This document shows positions 17,809 to 27,026 of a stretch of 40,705 bases of DNA, one piece after another. The stretch spans positions 1 through 40,705 of the forward strand of contig JASHRV010000412.1 in NCBI GenBank assembly GCA_030037175.1. Direction: 5' to 3'. The notes beneath the pieces were generated by a model. It searched no databases. It saw only the letters and a list, made by a program, of their open reading frames with translations, and was not told the origin of the DNA. The position numbers and the translations under genes were made by a program. The stretch is from Acetobacteraceae bacterium. Lineage in GTDB: Bacteria; Pseudomonadota; Alphaproteobacteria; Acetobacterales; Acetobacteraceae. Numbering within the stretch: the stretch's first letter is position 1; each line of letters opens with the position of its first letter.

Positions 17809-18038
17809 TCGGGACGGTTCGTTCGAATTCGCCGCGAACGAGCGCTGTATTCGGTGGCCATGGGGACGCGAGCTTCAAGGTGGAAGATGCATCCTCAGTA
17901 TGATCGCATGAGCAGGCTGCATTGGCGGACGAGAATCGAGGTGGCGAGATTATCGGCAGCAAGCGTGCTTTAACCGCGGCGTTTCTGCCCTCCGCTGTTG
18001 GATAGGTCAGGCCGCTCGCCAGAGGAAAGGAACTGACG

Positions 18039-18962
18039 ATGGCCTCGGTCACCTCCCCCCGCAGTCCTGATGCCAGCCTGTCGCGGTATCTCCGCGAGGT
18101 CCGCAAGTTCTCCTTGCTATCGGCTGAAGAAGAGGTGGCACTCGCCCGCCGTTGGCGCGACCATCGGGATGTCGAGGCGGTCAATCGCCTCGTCACCGCA
18201 CATCTGGCACTCGTGGTGAAGATTGCCCGCGGCTATCGCGGCTACGGGCTGCCGCTCGCGGAGCTGATCAGCGAGGGCAATATCGGTATGATGCAGGCAG
18301 CGATGCGATACGACCCTGAGCGCGGATTCAGACTCGCAACTTACGCGATGTGGTGGATTCGCGCCGCTGTCCAGGAGTATGTCCTGCGTTCCTCCTCGAT
18401 GGTTAGGGTCGGGAGCACGGCAGCACAAAAAAGGCTGTTCTTCAATCTGCGCCGGCTTAAGGTCCGCATGGACGTCTTCACTGACGGTGACCTCACGCCT
18501 GAGCAGGTGAGCGAGGTGGCGCAGGCGCTGGGCGTGGGGGAGCAGGAAGTGATCCGCATGAACCGGCGTCTGGCCGGACCGGACCGCAGCTTGAACGCGC
18601 CGGCGCGGACGGAGGGCGAGGAAGAATGGCAGGATTGGCTAGTGGACGAGACCGAGAGCCAGGAAATGGCGATGGCCGAACGCGAGGAGATGGACAGCCG
18701 CAAGATTCTGCTCGCCGGAGCGCTGAAGACGCTCAAGGAGCGCGAGCGGAATATTCTTTTCGCGCGGCGTCTTAAGGAGAAGCCGGCGACACTCGAGGAG
18801 CTTTCGCAACACTATCGCATCTCGCGCGAGCGCGTCCGGCAGATCGAGGTGCAGGCTTTTGGAAGGCTGCAGAAGGCGATCAAAGCAGAGGTCGCGAACC
18901 GTGAGAGCGCCAGCGGGCGCCCCCTGGCCAGGATGGGGCGCCTTGCCGGCGCGCGGCCATGA
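18039..18962 (+). CDS. rpoH: RNA polymerase sigma-32 family factor (RpoH-like)
   Basis: SRYLREVRKFSLLSAEEEVALARRWRDHRD, YGLPLAELISEGNIGMMQAAMRYDPERGFRLATYAMWWIRAAVQEYVLRSSSMVRVGSTAAQKRLFFNLRRLK (RpoH box). Confidence 0.9.
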   Translation: MASVTSPRSPDASLSRYLREVRKFSLLSAEEEVALARRWRDHRDVEAVNRLVTAHLALVVKIARGYRGYGLPLAELISEGNIGMMQAAMRYDPERGFRLATYAMWWIRAAVQEYVLRSSSMVRVGSTAAQKRLFFNLRRLKVRMDVFTDGDLTPEQVSEVAQALGVGEQEVIRMNRRLAGPDRSLNAPARTEGEEEWQDWLVDETESQEMAMAEREEMDSRKILLAGALKTLKERERNILFARRLKEKPATLEELSQHYRISRERVRQIEVQAFGRLQKAIKAEVANRESASGRPLARMGRLAGARP

Positions 18963-18996
18963 GCGGACCGGGGCGTCGGGAAGACTTCAGAGAGGC

Positions 18997-19791
18997 ATGA
19001 TGCTCATCGGCGGCTTGTCCCAAGCGGGACCATCGATGTTGGCGGCGTTCTTCGCCTCGTTGGTCGAGGGGGTCGAGGCACTGACGATTGTCCTGGCGGT
19101 GGGAAGCACGCGTGGCTGGCGCGGTGCGCTCGGCGGCAGCTTCGCGGCCCTCGTGACCCTTCTGGTAATCGTCGCGATTCTGGGCCGGGCGCTCACGCTG
19201 ATCCCGCTCGATGTCATCCAGGCCGGCATCGGTGTCCTGCTCCTGCTGTTCGGCCTGCGCTGGCTGCGCAAGGCGATTCTGCGCGCAGCAGGGTCCATCC
19301 CCTTGCGCGAAGAAAATGAAGTCTTCGTCCGGCAGACGAACACACTTCGCCGCCCCGGCAGGGCTGGCTCCGGCGATGATGGTCCCTGGGGGGACCGGCT
19401 CGGCTTTGCCACCAGCTTTCAGGCGACAATGCTTGAGGGGATCGAGGTGGTATTCATCGTCGTCGCCATTGGTGCGGGAAAGAGCGGTCTACTGCTGCCG
19501 GCGGGCCTCGGGGCGGTTGCTGCACTTCTTGCCGTTATCGTCCTCGGAATAGCCGTCCGTCGCCCGCTCTCAGCTGTGCCTGAAAATACGCTCAAGTTCG
19601 TGGTCGGCTGCCTCTTATCTGCCTTCGGCACGTTCTGGGTCGGCGAGGGGATCGGGGTTCGCTGGCCGGGCGCGGACTGGGCGATGATAGGCCTTATCGT
19701 CGGCTTTCTGGCGGTTGCGTCGGTATCGGTGCGGTTCTGTCGCGAGCGGGCGCGGTCGGTGCTACGCGAAAGCGGGGATGTGTTGTCGTGA
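18997..19791 (+). CDS. COG4280-type predicted membrane protein
   Basis: FFASLVEGVEALTIVLAVGSTRGWRGALGGSFAALVTLLVIVAILG...LLLLFGLRWLRKAILRAAGSIPL...FQATMLEGIEVVFIVVAIGA. Confidence 0.72.
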   Translation: MMLIGGLSQAGPSMLAAFFASLVEGVEALTIVLAVGSTRGWRGALGGSFAALVTLLVIVAILGRALTLIPLDVIQAGIGVLLLLFGLRWLRKAILRAAGSIPLREENEVFVRQTNTLRRPGRAGSGDDGPWGDRLGFATSFQATMLEGIEVVFIVVAIGAGKSGLLLPAGLGAVAALLAVIVLGIAVRRPLSAVPENTLKFVVGCLLSAFGTFWVGEGIGVRWPGADWAMIGLIVGFLAVASVSVRFCRERARSVLRESGDVLS

Positions 19792-20036
19792 AGCAGCTTG
19801 GTGGTACCCTTTCGGAGCTCTATGGACTGTTCGTGGACGACGGCCGCTTCGCGCTTTCCATTCTCGTCTGGATCGGCATTGTGTGGTTGTTGTTGCCGCG
19901 GCTCAATCTTGGCCCCGACTGGGACGGGGTAGCGCTTTTTGCTGGCCTAGCCGTGATCTTGATCGAGGGCGCAGTTCGGCGCGCCTGTGGGCAACATGTC
20001 CAAGGACATCACCCGATGGGGCCTCGACAGGGTTAG
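19788..20036 (+). CDS. Small membrane protein (82 aa), translationally coupled to the COG4280-like gene
   Basis: GTG start overlapping the previous stop; one clear TM segment FALSILVWIGIVWLLLPRL plus a second hydrophobic stretch. Confidence 0.65.
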   Translation: MKQLGGTLSELYGLFVDDGRFALSILVWIGIVWLLLPRLNLGPDWDGVALFAGLAVILIEGAVRRACGQHVQGHHPMGPRQG

Positions 20037-20068
20037 CCCTGCGCAGCCTGTAGCGGTGACGGGCACCA

Positions 20069-20974
20069 ATGAACTGGAATGCTTTCGACCTTAATCTCCT
20101 CGTTGTGTTCGATGCGGTCGTCGAGGAGAAGAACCTGACCCGCGCCGGGCGGCGGCTTGGAATGAGCCAGCCTGCTGTGAGTCATGCCTTGGCACGGCTT
20201 CGCCATATGCTCAATGACGAGCTCTTCGTGCGCTCGCCCGATGGGATGCACCCGACGCCGCGGGCGGAGCGGATGGTGGAGCCGGTGCGCACAGCGCTCC
20301 GGGAGCTCCAGGTGACGCTGGAGGCCGACGAGTTCGAGGCTGCGGAGGCCGAGCGGAGCTTCACGATCGCTGCGAACAATCATGCTGCGCGTGCGGTGAT
20401 CCCGGCACTTACCCGCCGGGTGGCAAAGCTCGCGCCGTCGGTGGTTCTCGACGTGCGGCCGGTCGGACTGATCGATGTGCTCGACCAGCTTGACAGCGGC
20501 GAGGTCGAGCTTGGGTTGAGCACGCTAACCGAGGGCGGCGACCGCTTCAAATGCGTGGGCCTCCTCGAGGATGATTACGTCGCACTTCTCTGGAACGGTC
20601 ATCCGGTGGTAGCGGCTGAGCGCGAACTCACGCTCGAACGGTTCGCCGGCCTGCCACATGTTAGCGTCACCTCGAGTGGCGATGACACACGCTTCATTGA
20701 CGAGGCGCTGTCGCTGCATGGCCTTGCGCGGCTGATTTCGGCGAAAATGCCGCTTCATTCCCTGATATCGGTGCTGGTCGGCTCGACGGCGCTCGCCGTG
20801 GTGCCGCGGCGGGTGGCGACGGATCTCATAGCCATCTGCCCGCTCATCATGAGAGCGCTCCCATTTCCTTCGGCGCGTGTCACGCTCTCGATGATCTGGC
20901 ACCGGCGGTTCGATAATCATTCCGCCCATCGCTGGCTGCGCGGCACGGTGCGGGCAACCGTTATGGGGTCGTAA
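20069..20974 (+). CDS. LysR family transcriptional regulator
   Basis: NWNAFDLNLLVVFDAVVEEKNLTRAGRRLGMSQPAVSHALARLRHMLNDELFVRSPDGMHPTPRA. Confidence 0.92.
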   Translation: MNWNAFDLNLLVVFDAVVEEKNLTRAGRRLGMSQPAVSHALARLRHMLNDELFVRSPDGMHPTPRAERMVEPVRTALRELQVTLEADEFEAAEAERSFTIAANNHAARAVIPALTRRVAKLAPSVVLDVRPVGLIDVLDQLDSGEVELGLSTLTEGGDRFKCVGLLEDDYVALLWNGHPVVAAERELTLERFAGLPHVSVTSSGDDTRFIDEALSLHGLARLISAKMPLHSLISVLVGSTALAVVPRRVATDLIAICPLIMRALPFPSARVTLSMIWHRRFDNHSAHRWLRGTVRATVMGS

Positions 20975-21098
20975 CCAGAGACACCGAAGCTCTGCCTCTG
21001 AGCTCTGGCAAAGGGCGCTGCCTCTTTCATGCCGCGCATGAATGAATCGCAAAGGCTCCGTCTTTGCCGGGGGCTCCTGGCGACGGAGCTCCGATATT

Positions 21099-22199
21099 TC
21101 ATCGTGTAAGACGGTACGAGCGCGCGCCGAGCTTTGTCACAATGCCGCGGTCGAGGACGAGGTAGTCGGTACGGATGGGCACACCGTCAAACCAGCATTC
21201 GAGGATCTCGCGGGTTCCGGCTGCGGCGCGCGCTTGCGCGGCGAGCGAGCCGCCTGCAAGGGGGAGCGGGCACGTGGCGGAGGTGTCCGCAGCATAGCCG
21301 GCGAGCTGTTCCGTTTCAAGCGCGCGAGTGATGGCACTCGGGTCGCAGATTGCGTCGCGCGCGGTGTTGACGAGATAGGCGCCGCGTTTCATCCGGTCGA
21401 TCATCGGCGCATCAAACAGGGACGCAGTTTCGGGGTTGAGCGGGCAATGGATCGTCACCACGTCGCAGATCGGCACCATGTCCGCCACACTCGGGTGGTA
21501 GGTGAGGCAGAGCTCCGTTTCGACAGCGAGCGGCAGTCGGCGCGGGTCGGTGTAGTGCAGGCGCACATCAAACGGTCGCAGCCGGTGGAGGACTGCGAAG
21601 CCAGCACGGCCGGCACCCACACTGCCGACGTGCATCCCCTCCACATCGTACGCGCGCCGGACCTGATCGGCGATACCCCGCCCTGACGCGCGTGTGGGCA
21701 GCGCGTTGTGGACGAGAGAGAGGATCAGCATCACTGCATACTCTGCGACGCTGATGCTTGCCGATTGGGTGACTTCCGCGACCGTGAGACAGCGCGCCGC
21801 AGCGGCCTTAAGATCGATGTGATCTGAGCCGACGCCGGCGGTGATCACGAGCTTGAGCTTGCGCGCGCGGGCGATTCGCTCCGCTGTCAGGCGCGCTGGC
21901 CAACTTGGTTGAGAGATGACGACGTCGGCGTCAGGCAATTCATGTTCAAAGAGGGAGTCCGGCCCGTTCTCGTCCGATGTGGCGATGAGCGTATGGCCGC
22001 GCGCGGTGAGGAAGCCTCGAAGCCCGAGCGCGGCGGAGAGATCCCCAACGAGCTGGCCTGGCCTGAATGCGATCGCAGCTGGCGAGGGCAAGGTCTGACC
22101 GTCCGGATACAGCTCGGTATCGGGAACCCCGTCCCTCGGGTACGCGAGCGGTTGGCCTCCGGCCGGATCATCGTAGAGGGTGCAAAGAATTCGCGCCAC
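21099..22199 (-). CDS. NAD-dependent formate dehydrogenase homologue (D-2-hydroxyacid dehydrogenase superfamily), likely catalytically impaired
   Basis: MARILCTLYDDPAGG...YPDGQTLPSP...FRPGQLVGDLSAALGLRGFL...SDENGPDSLFEHELPDADVVISQPSWPA...ITAGVGSDHIDL...VNTAR...AAGTREILECWFDGVPI closely follows bacterial FDH. Lacks the PHxSGT catalytic segment. Confidence 0.88.
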   Translation of the reverse strand: MARILCTLYDDPAGGQPLAYPRDGVPDTELYPDGQTLPSPAAIAFRPGQLVGDLSAALGLRGFLTARGHTLIATSDENGPDSLFEHELPDADVVISQPSWPARLTAERIARARKLKLVITAGVGSDHIDLKAAAARCLTVAEVTQSASISVAEYAVMLILSLVHNALPTRASGRGIADQVRRAYDVEGMHVGSVGAGRAGFAVLHRLRPFDVRLHYTDPRRLPLAVETELCLTYHPSVADMVPICDVVTIHCPLNPETASLFDAPMIDRMKRGAYLVNTARDAICDPSAITRALETEQLAGYAADTSATCPLPLAGGSLAAQARAAAGTREILECWFDGVPIRTDYLVLDRGIVTKLGARSYRLTR

Positions 22200-22340
22200 G
22201 CACTGGTTTCCTTCGGCAGTTCTCGGCCGCAGCGAGCGTTTCCCATTGCCTGGATATATCGTTCTCGGATGGGGTGGCGGTCATGACAAGGATGCATGTG
22301 CTGATGAAGGGACGGATGCGCGGCCAAGCGCGCGGACCTT

Positions 22341-22694
22341 TCAAAGGAACGGTGCGAATGCCTTTTCGACAGCGCCCGGATATTGCTCGCGAAGCGCGAG
22401 CCTGCCGACGGGAAGGCGAAGCGCGCGGATCTCTGGCAACGATGCAAGGGCCTTCTTCTTCTCCGCGGCGTGCCCTCCGAGGACCGCGGCATGTGGACGG
22501 AAGACGATCTCGACCAGCAGATGGGCGAGGAACGCGGCATAGGTCGCAGGTTGCCGGGCCTGGCGCAGGCGCGATTTCGTGCCGAAGCCAGGCAAATCCA
22601 TGGAGATGGTGGCGAAACAGCGGGAGACGCGCTGTTGCAAAGAATACCTCTCGCCGCGCGTCGAGATCGAACTCATCGCCGGCAGAAGAGACAC
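22341..22694 (-). CDS. Hypothetical protein (up to 117 aa)
   Basis: ORF upstream of the FDH homologue on the same strand; segment ATYAAFLAHLLVEIVFRPHAAVLGGHAAEKKKALASLPEIRALRLPVGRLALREQYPGAVEKAFAPFL looks coding. No family recognised. Confidence 0.35.
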   Translation of the reverse strand: MSLLPAMSSISTRGERYSLQQRVSRCFATISMDLPGFGTKSRLRQARQPATYAAFLAHLLVEIVFRPHAAVLGGHAAEKKKALASLPEIRALRLPVGRLALREQYPGAVEKAFAPFL

Positions 22695-23051
22695 GCTCGG
22701 ACCGGCATCGAGACGACGGAGTCCGGGGCGAACAGTGCTTCCTTCTCAATCCCAGTCAATCGTTTCGTCCGTTGCGCGTCCTCTGTCTGTTCAAAGGATC
22801 GCAGCAACCGGCAGACGCGACAAATGTGGCGAGCGGCCGTCGCCCTACAATTGACGCGGTATCCTCACATGAAAGCCAGAGGCGCACAGCAGTATTCGAG
22901 TCGAGAGGGGTGTCAGCCTCTCGTGCGCGATGACGAGAGACCCGGTGCGCTTCAGCGCGCTTCAGCGCTGGGATCTCGCCGATGGGCGTTTGCCCAGGCC
23001 CGGATGAGTGCCGGACCAAAAAAGGACAATCAAGGAGGATTGGAAGCAGCC

Positions 23052-23405
23052 ATGACAATTTTGAAAAGCCTTATCGCTATTGGCGCCATAGCCTTGATAG
23101 CCGGATGCGGTCAGCAGGAGCCGGGGCGGACGAGCGGTGGTGCGGCCGCCGGCGCGGCAACAGGGGCCGGGATTGGTGCTCTTGCCGGTCCGCCTGGCAT
23201 TCTCGCGGGTGCGGTGATCGGCGGCGGCGCTGGGGCTCTGAGCGGTGCGGCGACGAACCCGAACCAGCTCAATCTCGGCTCGCCGCCATGGACCAACCCC
23301 AACACGCGTGTGCCGACGCCGAACGGGCCTGTGGCGCCGGCTGGGGCGTCGGCGCCGACGGAGTCGCCGCCGTCTCCGTCATCGATTCAGGGCCAGGCGT
23401 ATTAA
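23052..23405 (+). CDS. Glycine-zipper-like lipoprotein
   Basis: MTILKSLIAIGAIALIAGCGQQ (lipobox) followed by GGAAAGAATGAGIGALAGPPGILAGAVIGGGAGALSGAA and a Pro-rich tail. Confidence 0.78.
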   Translation: MTILKSLIAIGAIALIAGCGQQEPGRTSGGAAAGAATGAGIGALAGPPGILAGAVIGGGAGALSGAATNPNQLNLGSPPWTNPNTRVPTPNGPVAPAGASAPTESPPSPSSIQGQAY

Positions 23406-24343
23406 GAGGCGCTTCCCACGGTGGCGCGTAGCCCTGCGCGTGACGGAGCCCCCGTGACCGCCTTTGCTGTATCGATGAAGGCGCGGAGCTTGGGTGCAAG
23501 CGCGGCGCGGCGCGGAAAATAAAGAAAGAGCCCGGGTTCTTCGATCGCCGCCCGCGCCAGGACCGGCGTGAGTTGGCCGGCTGCGATGTCCGCGCGGACA
23601 AGGGGCTCGAAGATATAGGCGAGGCCGATGCCGGCGAGTGCGAGCTCGCGCGCGTAAAGCGCGTCATCGACGATGATGCTGCCCGGGCTTTCGATCGCGA
23701 TGTCGCGGCCGTTTTCGTGGAGCTCCCAAGCATAGAGCCCGCCCGAGCGGATTCGGCGGAGAGCGATACAGTTGTGCCTGCGGAGATCTGCGATGTTCTC
23801 CGGCCTGCCATGGGTGGCGAGATAGGCGGGTGCGGCAACGATGATCGCCTTGAAGGACGGCGTCAGGCGGACCGTGACCATATCCTCGGCAATCATCTCG
23901 CCGAGGCGGATGCCGGCATCGAAACCATCCGCGACAATGTCCGCGATTGCGTTGTCCACTGAGATCTCGACGCGCACGCTCGGAAACCGCGCAGCCATCT
24001 CGCAAACGAGCGCGGTGACGACCATCGGCAGCGCGATGCTGGGCGCGTTGATGCGAAGAAGCCCGCTGGGGCGGCCTTTGATCGCACGTACATGCTCGAG
24101 CCGCTCGGCGAGGTCCTGCAAGGCAGGGCCCGCTCCCTCGACCAGAACGCGGCCTGCCTCCGTGAGCCTAACGCTGCGAGTGGTGCGGGCGAAGAGCGGT
24201 GTGCCGAGACGCTCCTCGACCAGTCTGACGCTGTGACTGACGGACGAAGGGCTCATGCCGAGGGAGGCTGCTGCGGCCGCGAAGCCTCTGCGGCGGGCAA
24301 CAGCGACGATAATGGGCAAATGGGGGAGGAGGTCGCGGTCCAT
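23402..24343 (-). CDS. LysR family transcriptional regulator
   Basis: DLLPHLPIIVAVARRRGFAAAAASLGMSPSSVSHSVRLVEERLGTPLFARTTRSVRLTEAG. Convergent 4-bp overlap with the lipoprotein gene end. Confidence 0.92.
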   Translation of the reverse strand: MDRDLLPHLPIIVAVARRRGFAAAAASLGMSPSSVSHSVRLVEERLGTPLFARTTRSVRLTEAGRVLVEGAGPALQDLAERLEHVRAIKGRPSGLLRINAPSIALPMVVTALVCEMAARFPSVRVEISVDNAIADIVADGFDAGIRLGEMIAEDMVTVRLTPSFKAIIVAAPAYLATHGRPENIADLRRHNCIALRRIRSGGLYAWELHENGRDIAIESPGSIIVDDALYARELALAGIGLAYIFEPLVRADIAAGQLTPVLARAAIEEPGLFLYFPRRAALAPKLRAFIDTAKAVTGAPSRAGLRATVGSAS

Positions 24344-24385
24344 TCACGCATAATATCGAATTGTACATGCAAATTGAACGTGATT

Positions 24386-24409
24386 ATCGCAGGATTTGGT
24401 TCCTGCGAT
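24386..24409. promoter_or_regulatory. Inverted repeat ATCGCAGG-N8-CCTGCGAT in the LysR/AKR divergent promoter
   Basis: Perfect 8-bp arms between the divergent starts 24343 and 24460. Confidence 0.5.
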
Positions 24410-24459
24410 CGTGCCTCTTGCGGTAGGCGCTGTGCCTCCCGCCTAGGAGGAAGAGGACG

Positions 24460-25581
24460 ATGAGCAGAAAAACCGGGCTTGACCGCTACGCGACGCTTGG
24501 CCGCACGGGCCTCAAGGTGAGCCCGCTCGCGCTCGGCACCATGACCTTCGGCACGGAGTGGGGATGGGGCGCGGATAAGGCCGCGGCGCGTAGGATTTTT
24601 GACGCGTACACCGAAGCCGGCGGCAATTTCTTCGATACCGCCGATCTCTACACCAATGGCACCGCCGAGACCTGGCTCGGCGAATTCATCGCCGAGCGGG
24701 GCCTGCGTCAGCGGGCCGTGATCGCGACCAAATTCAGCTACAACGCAAGCCCTGGCGACCCGAACGCGGGCGGCAATGGACGGAAGAACATTCTGCGCGC
24801 CGTCGAGGGCTCACTCCGAAGGCTCGGGATCGACGCTATCGATCTTTATATCCTGCATACCTGGGACCGCGTGACGCCGGCCGAGGAGGTCGTGCGCACG
24901 CTCGATGACCTTGTGCGCGCCGGCAAGGTCCTGCATGTCGGGCTTTCGAATGTTCCCGCCTGGTACTCCGCGCGCGCGCAGACGATCGCAGAATTTCGCG
25001 GCTATGAGCCGATCGCGGCGCTCCAGCTCGAATATTCGCTTGTCGAGCGGAACGTTGAGCACGAGTTCGTGCCGCTCAGCACCGAGCATGGCATGGGCAT
25101 CATGGCCTGGAGCCCGCTCGCGAGCGGCCTGCTTTCGGGAAAATACCGGCCGAGCGCAGCAGGAGATGAAAGGGCTGGCCGGCTGACGGTGATGCGCGGG
25201 TCATCCAACCCCGGTTTTCAAAAGCTCACTCAGCGGAACTGGGCGATCGTTGCCGAGCTCGAAGCAGTCGCGCGAGAGTTGGGCCGCGGCATGGCGGAGG
25301 TCGCGGTGAACTGGGTCGCCAACCGTCCCGGTGTCGCATCCGTAATCGTCGGAGCGACGACGCCGGAGCAGATCTCCGCCACCCTCACGGCACTTTCGTT
25401 CGCAATTCCCGAGCCGCTTGCCGCGCGGCTCGATGCGGCAAGCGCGTCGGAGCGGCCCTTCCCGTATAGTTTTTTCGGTGCCGAGATCCAGGGAATGATT
25501 CATGGTGGCGCTGCGGTCGCGGCCAAGCGGCGCGGCTATTTCCCGGAGGTGGAAATTTCCGGCGCTGGCGCATCCGTTTGA
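24460..25581 (+). CDS. Aldo/keto reductase
   Basis: RYATLGRTGLKVSPLALGTMTFGTEWGWG, GGNFFDTADLYTNGTAETWLGEF, IDLYILHTWDRVTPAEEVVRTLDDLVRAGKVLHVGLSN. Confidence 0.93.
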   Translation: MSRKTGLDRYATLGRTGLKVSPLALGTMTFGTEWGWGADKAAARRIFDAYTEAGGNFFDTADLYTNGTAETWLGEFIAERGLRQRAVIATKFSYNASPGDPNAGGNGRKNILRAVEGSLRRLGIDAIDLYILHTWDRVTPAEEVVRTLDDLVRAGKVLHVGLSNVPAWYSARAQTIAEFRGYEPIAALQLEYSLVERNVEHEFVPLSTEHGMGIMAWSPLASGLLSGKYRPSAAGDERAGRLTVMRGSSNPGFQKLTQRNWAIVAELEAVARELGRGMAEVAVNWVANRPGVASVIVGATTPEQISATLTALSFAIPEPLAARLDAASASERPFPYSFFGAEIQGMIHGGAAVAAKRRGYFPEVEISGAGASV

Positions 25582-25881
25582 GAGAAGCCGCGACCACGTT
25601 CATGCGAGCAGGGAGGAGATCCGGTTGTCGATTGCCGCGGCGTGCCGCCTCTGCGTCCTGGCGTCCTGGTCGGCGATGATGAAGCCCGGAAAGGTGGAGG
25701 GTAGATAGAACTGTCAAGCTGCTCGCCGGGAGAGATGTACGCCTGGGCGCTCGGTGGGGTGGCAGCTCGCATCGCGGATCGGGAGGATGGATGTGGCGGG
25801 GTCGGCGGTGACCTGACAGCTCGTAAGAAGCATCAAGGGCCTTCGTCTGGCTGGACCGTCGCGGTGAGCGCCTGTGAGCGC

Positions 25882-26385
25882 TCATCGCAGGCAATCGCCG
25901 GTTTCGAAATCGCCACGCTGAGGCGGGGCGATGGGTGTGAAAAGGCTGCGATCCGGCTTGAGATCGAGCAGTGGCGTTCCGTCAAGGCAATCGAGGCCGC
26001 GGACGAAGACAGTCGCGTCCTCGATACGGACGAGATGGGCGATCGCGGTGCCGATCGGGTTGGGCCGTACTGGCGAACGCAGCGAGAATGTGCCGCGTGC
26101 CGTACCGTCATTGGCCGGGCTTTGCTGCACAAGGTCGCGACGGGAGAGGTGCAGCCAGTAAATCACCTCGATGCGCGGGTAGCGCTCGACCCCTTCGAGC
26201 GCAGGCACCCATGGCGAAAAGATCTCGATGCGGCAAAGCGGGCCGTCGGGCCGGCCCTGGCGGGGTGCCGTGAGGCGCGATGTCCAGGGCGTATGGATAC
26301 GGCCGATAAAGATCAGGCCGGCATCGGTGGCGGGCGGCGGGTCGACGGCGATCTCGCCCGGGCGGATCTCATTTTCGCGGACCAT
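25882..26385 (-). CDS. trmO: tRNA (N6-threonylcarbamoyladenosine(37)-N6)-methyltransferase TrmO family
   Basis: IGRIHTPWTSRLTAPRQGRPDGPLCRIEIF, RYPRIEVIYWLHLSRRD, GTFSLRSPVRPNPIGTAIAHLVRIE. Confidence 0.9.
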   Translation of the reverse strand: MVRENEIRPGEIAVDPPPATDAGLIFIGRIHTPWTSRLTAPRQGRPDGPLCRIEIFSPWVPALEGVERYPRIEVIYWLHLSRRDLVQQSPANDGTARGTFSLRSPVRPNPIGTAIAHLVRIEDATVFVRGLDCLDGTPLLDLKPDRSLFTPIAPPQRGDFETGDCLR

Positions 26386-26911
26386 GGCTCACTGTGTCAT
26401 GGCAAGACCGGTCAGGCGAGCGTGCCGCGGTTGGACGGTTTGGAAGCCGGACGAGCGAGACAACGAGGGCGGCCAGGGTGCCGATCACGATCTCCGCGAC
26501 CCGCTGCATGGGAAGCTGGAAGGTAGGGCCGCTGGCGGGAGCGAGAAAGACGATGGTGAACGTGATGCATGAGAGGCGAAGCGTTTGCCAGGCGGCTGTG
26601 AGCAGGACGAGCGGCACCATGCCGGCGGCATAGAGCGGCAATGTCGGCAACCCGTGCTCGCGCCCGACGATCGCAAGCGCGCCGGTGGCCGCGCCGATCA
26701 GCGTGCCGAAAATGCGGTTGCGGCTCGCGGTCACCGTTCCCGGCAGGTCTGGCTGGGTGACGATGACCACAGTGATGAGCGACCAGTACGCTTCGGGCAG
26801 GACGAGCAACTGGGAGGTGCCGTAGGCAAGCGCGCAAGCGGCCAGCATCCGCATGGCGTGGCCGAGCTGCACCGGGCCGAAGGGGGGAAGAGTTACGCGC
26901 ATCGGCGCCAT
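26369..26911 (-). CDS. FUSC family (aromatic acid exporter-like) membrane protein
   Basis: HAMRMLAACALAYGTSQLLVLPEAYWSLITVVIVTQPDLPGTVTASRNRIFGTLIGAATGALAIV. Overlaps the trmO start by 17 bp. Confidence 0.8.
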   Translation of the reverse strand: MAPMRVTLPPFGPVQLGHAMRMLAACALAYGTSQLLVLPEAYWSLITVVIVTQPDLPGTVTASRNRIFGTLIGAATGALAIVGREHGLPTLPLYAAGMVPLVLLTAAWQTLRLSCITFTIVFLAPASGPTFQLPMQRVAEIVIGTLAALVVSLVRLPNRPTAARSPDRSCHDTVSHGPRK

Positions 26912-27026
26912 CCGTTCCGGAGGTGGGTATCATGGGTGGGAACGAAGCGGAACGGCAAGGAACGAAGCTGCCTTGCCAAGGTGCCGTGTGCCGCTCAGGG
27001 TGCACCGCCCCATCCGGAAAGTGCAC

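Noticed and set aside
17288-18196. 302-aa minus-strand ORF spanning the second secreted protein gene and the rpoH start
   Set aside because: Overlaps a gene with signal peptide, paralogue and terminator on the plus strand; composition is not protein-like overall.
21909-23405. Plus-strand ORFs across the FDH homologue and long N-terminal extension of the lipoprotein (22383 start)
   Set aside because: The genuine lipoprotein start with lipobox is at 23052; upstream translation is Arg-rich noise.
25582-25881. Possible fragment in the AKR/trmO gap (minus-frame text FYLPSTFPGFIIADQDARTQRRHAAAIDNRISSLLA)
   Set aside because: No start codon in frame and very short; too weak to call even as a pseudogene.
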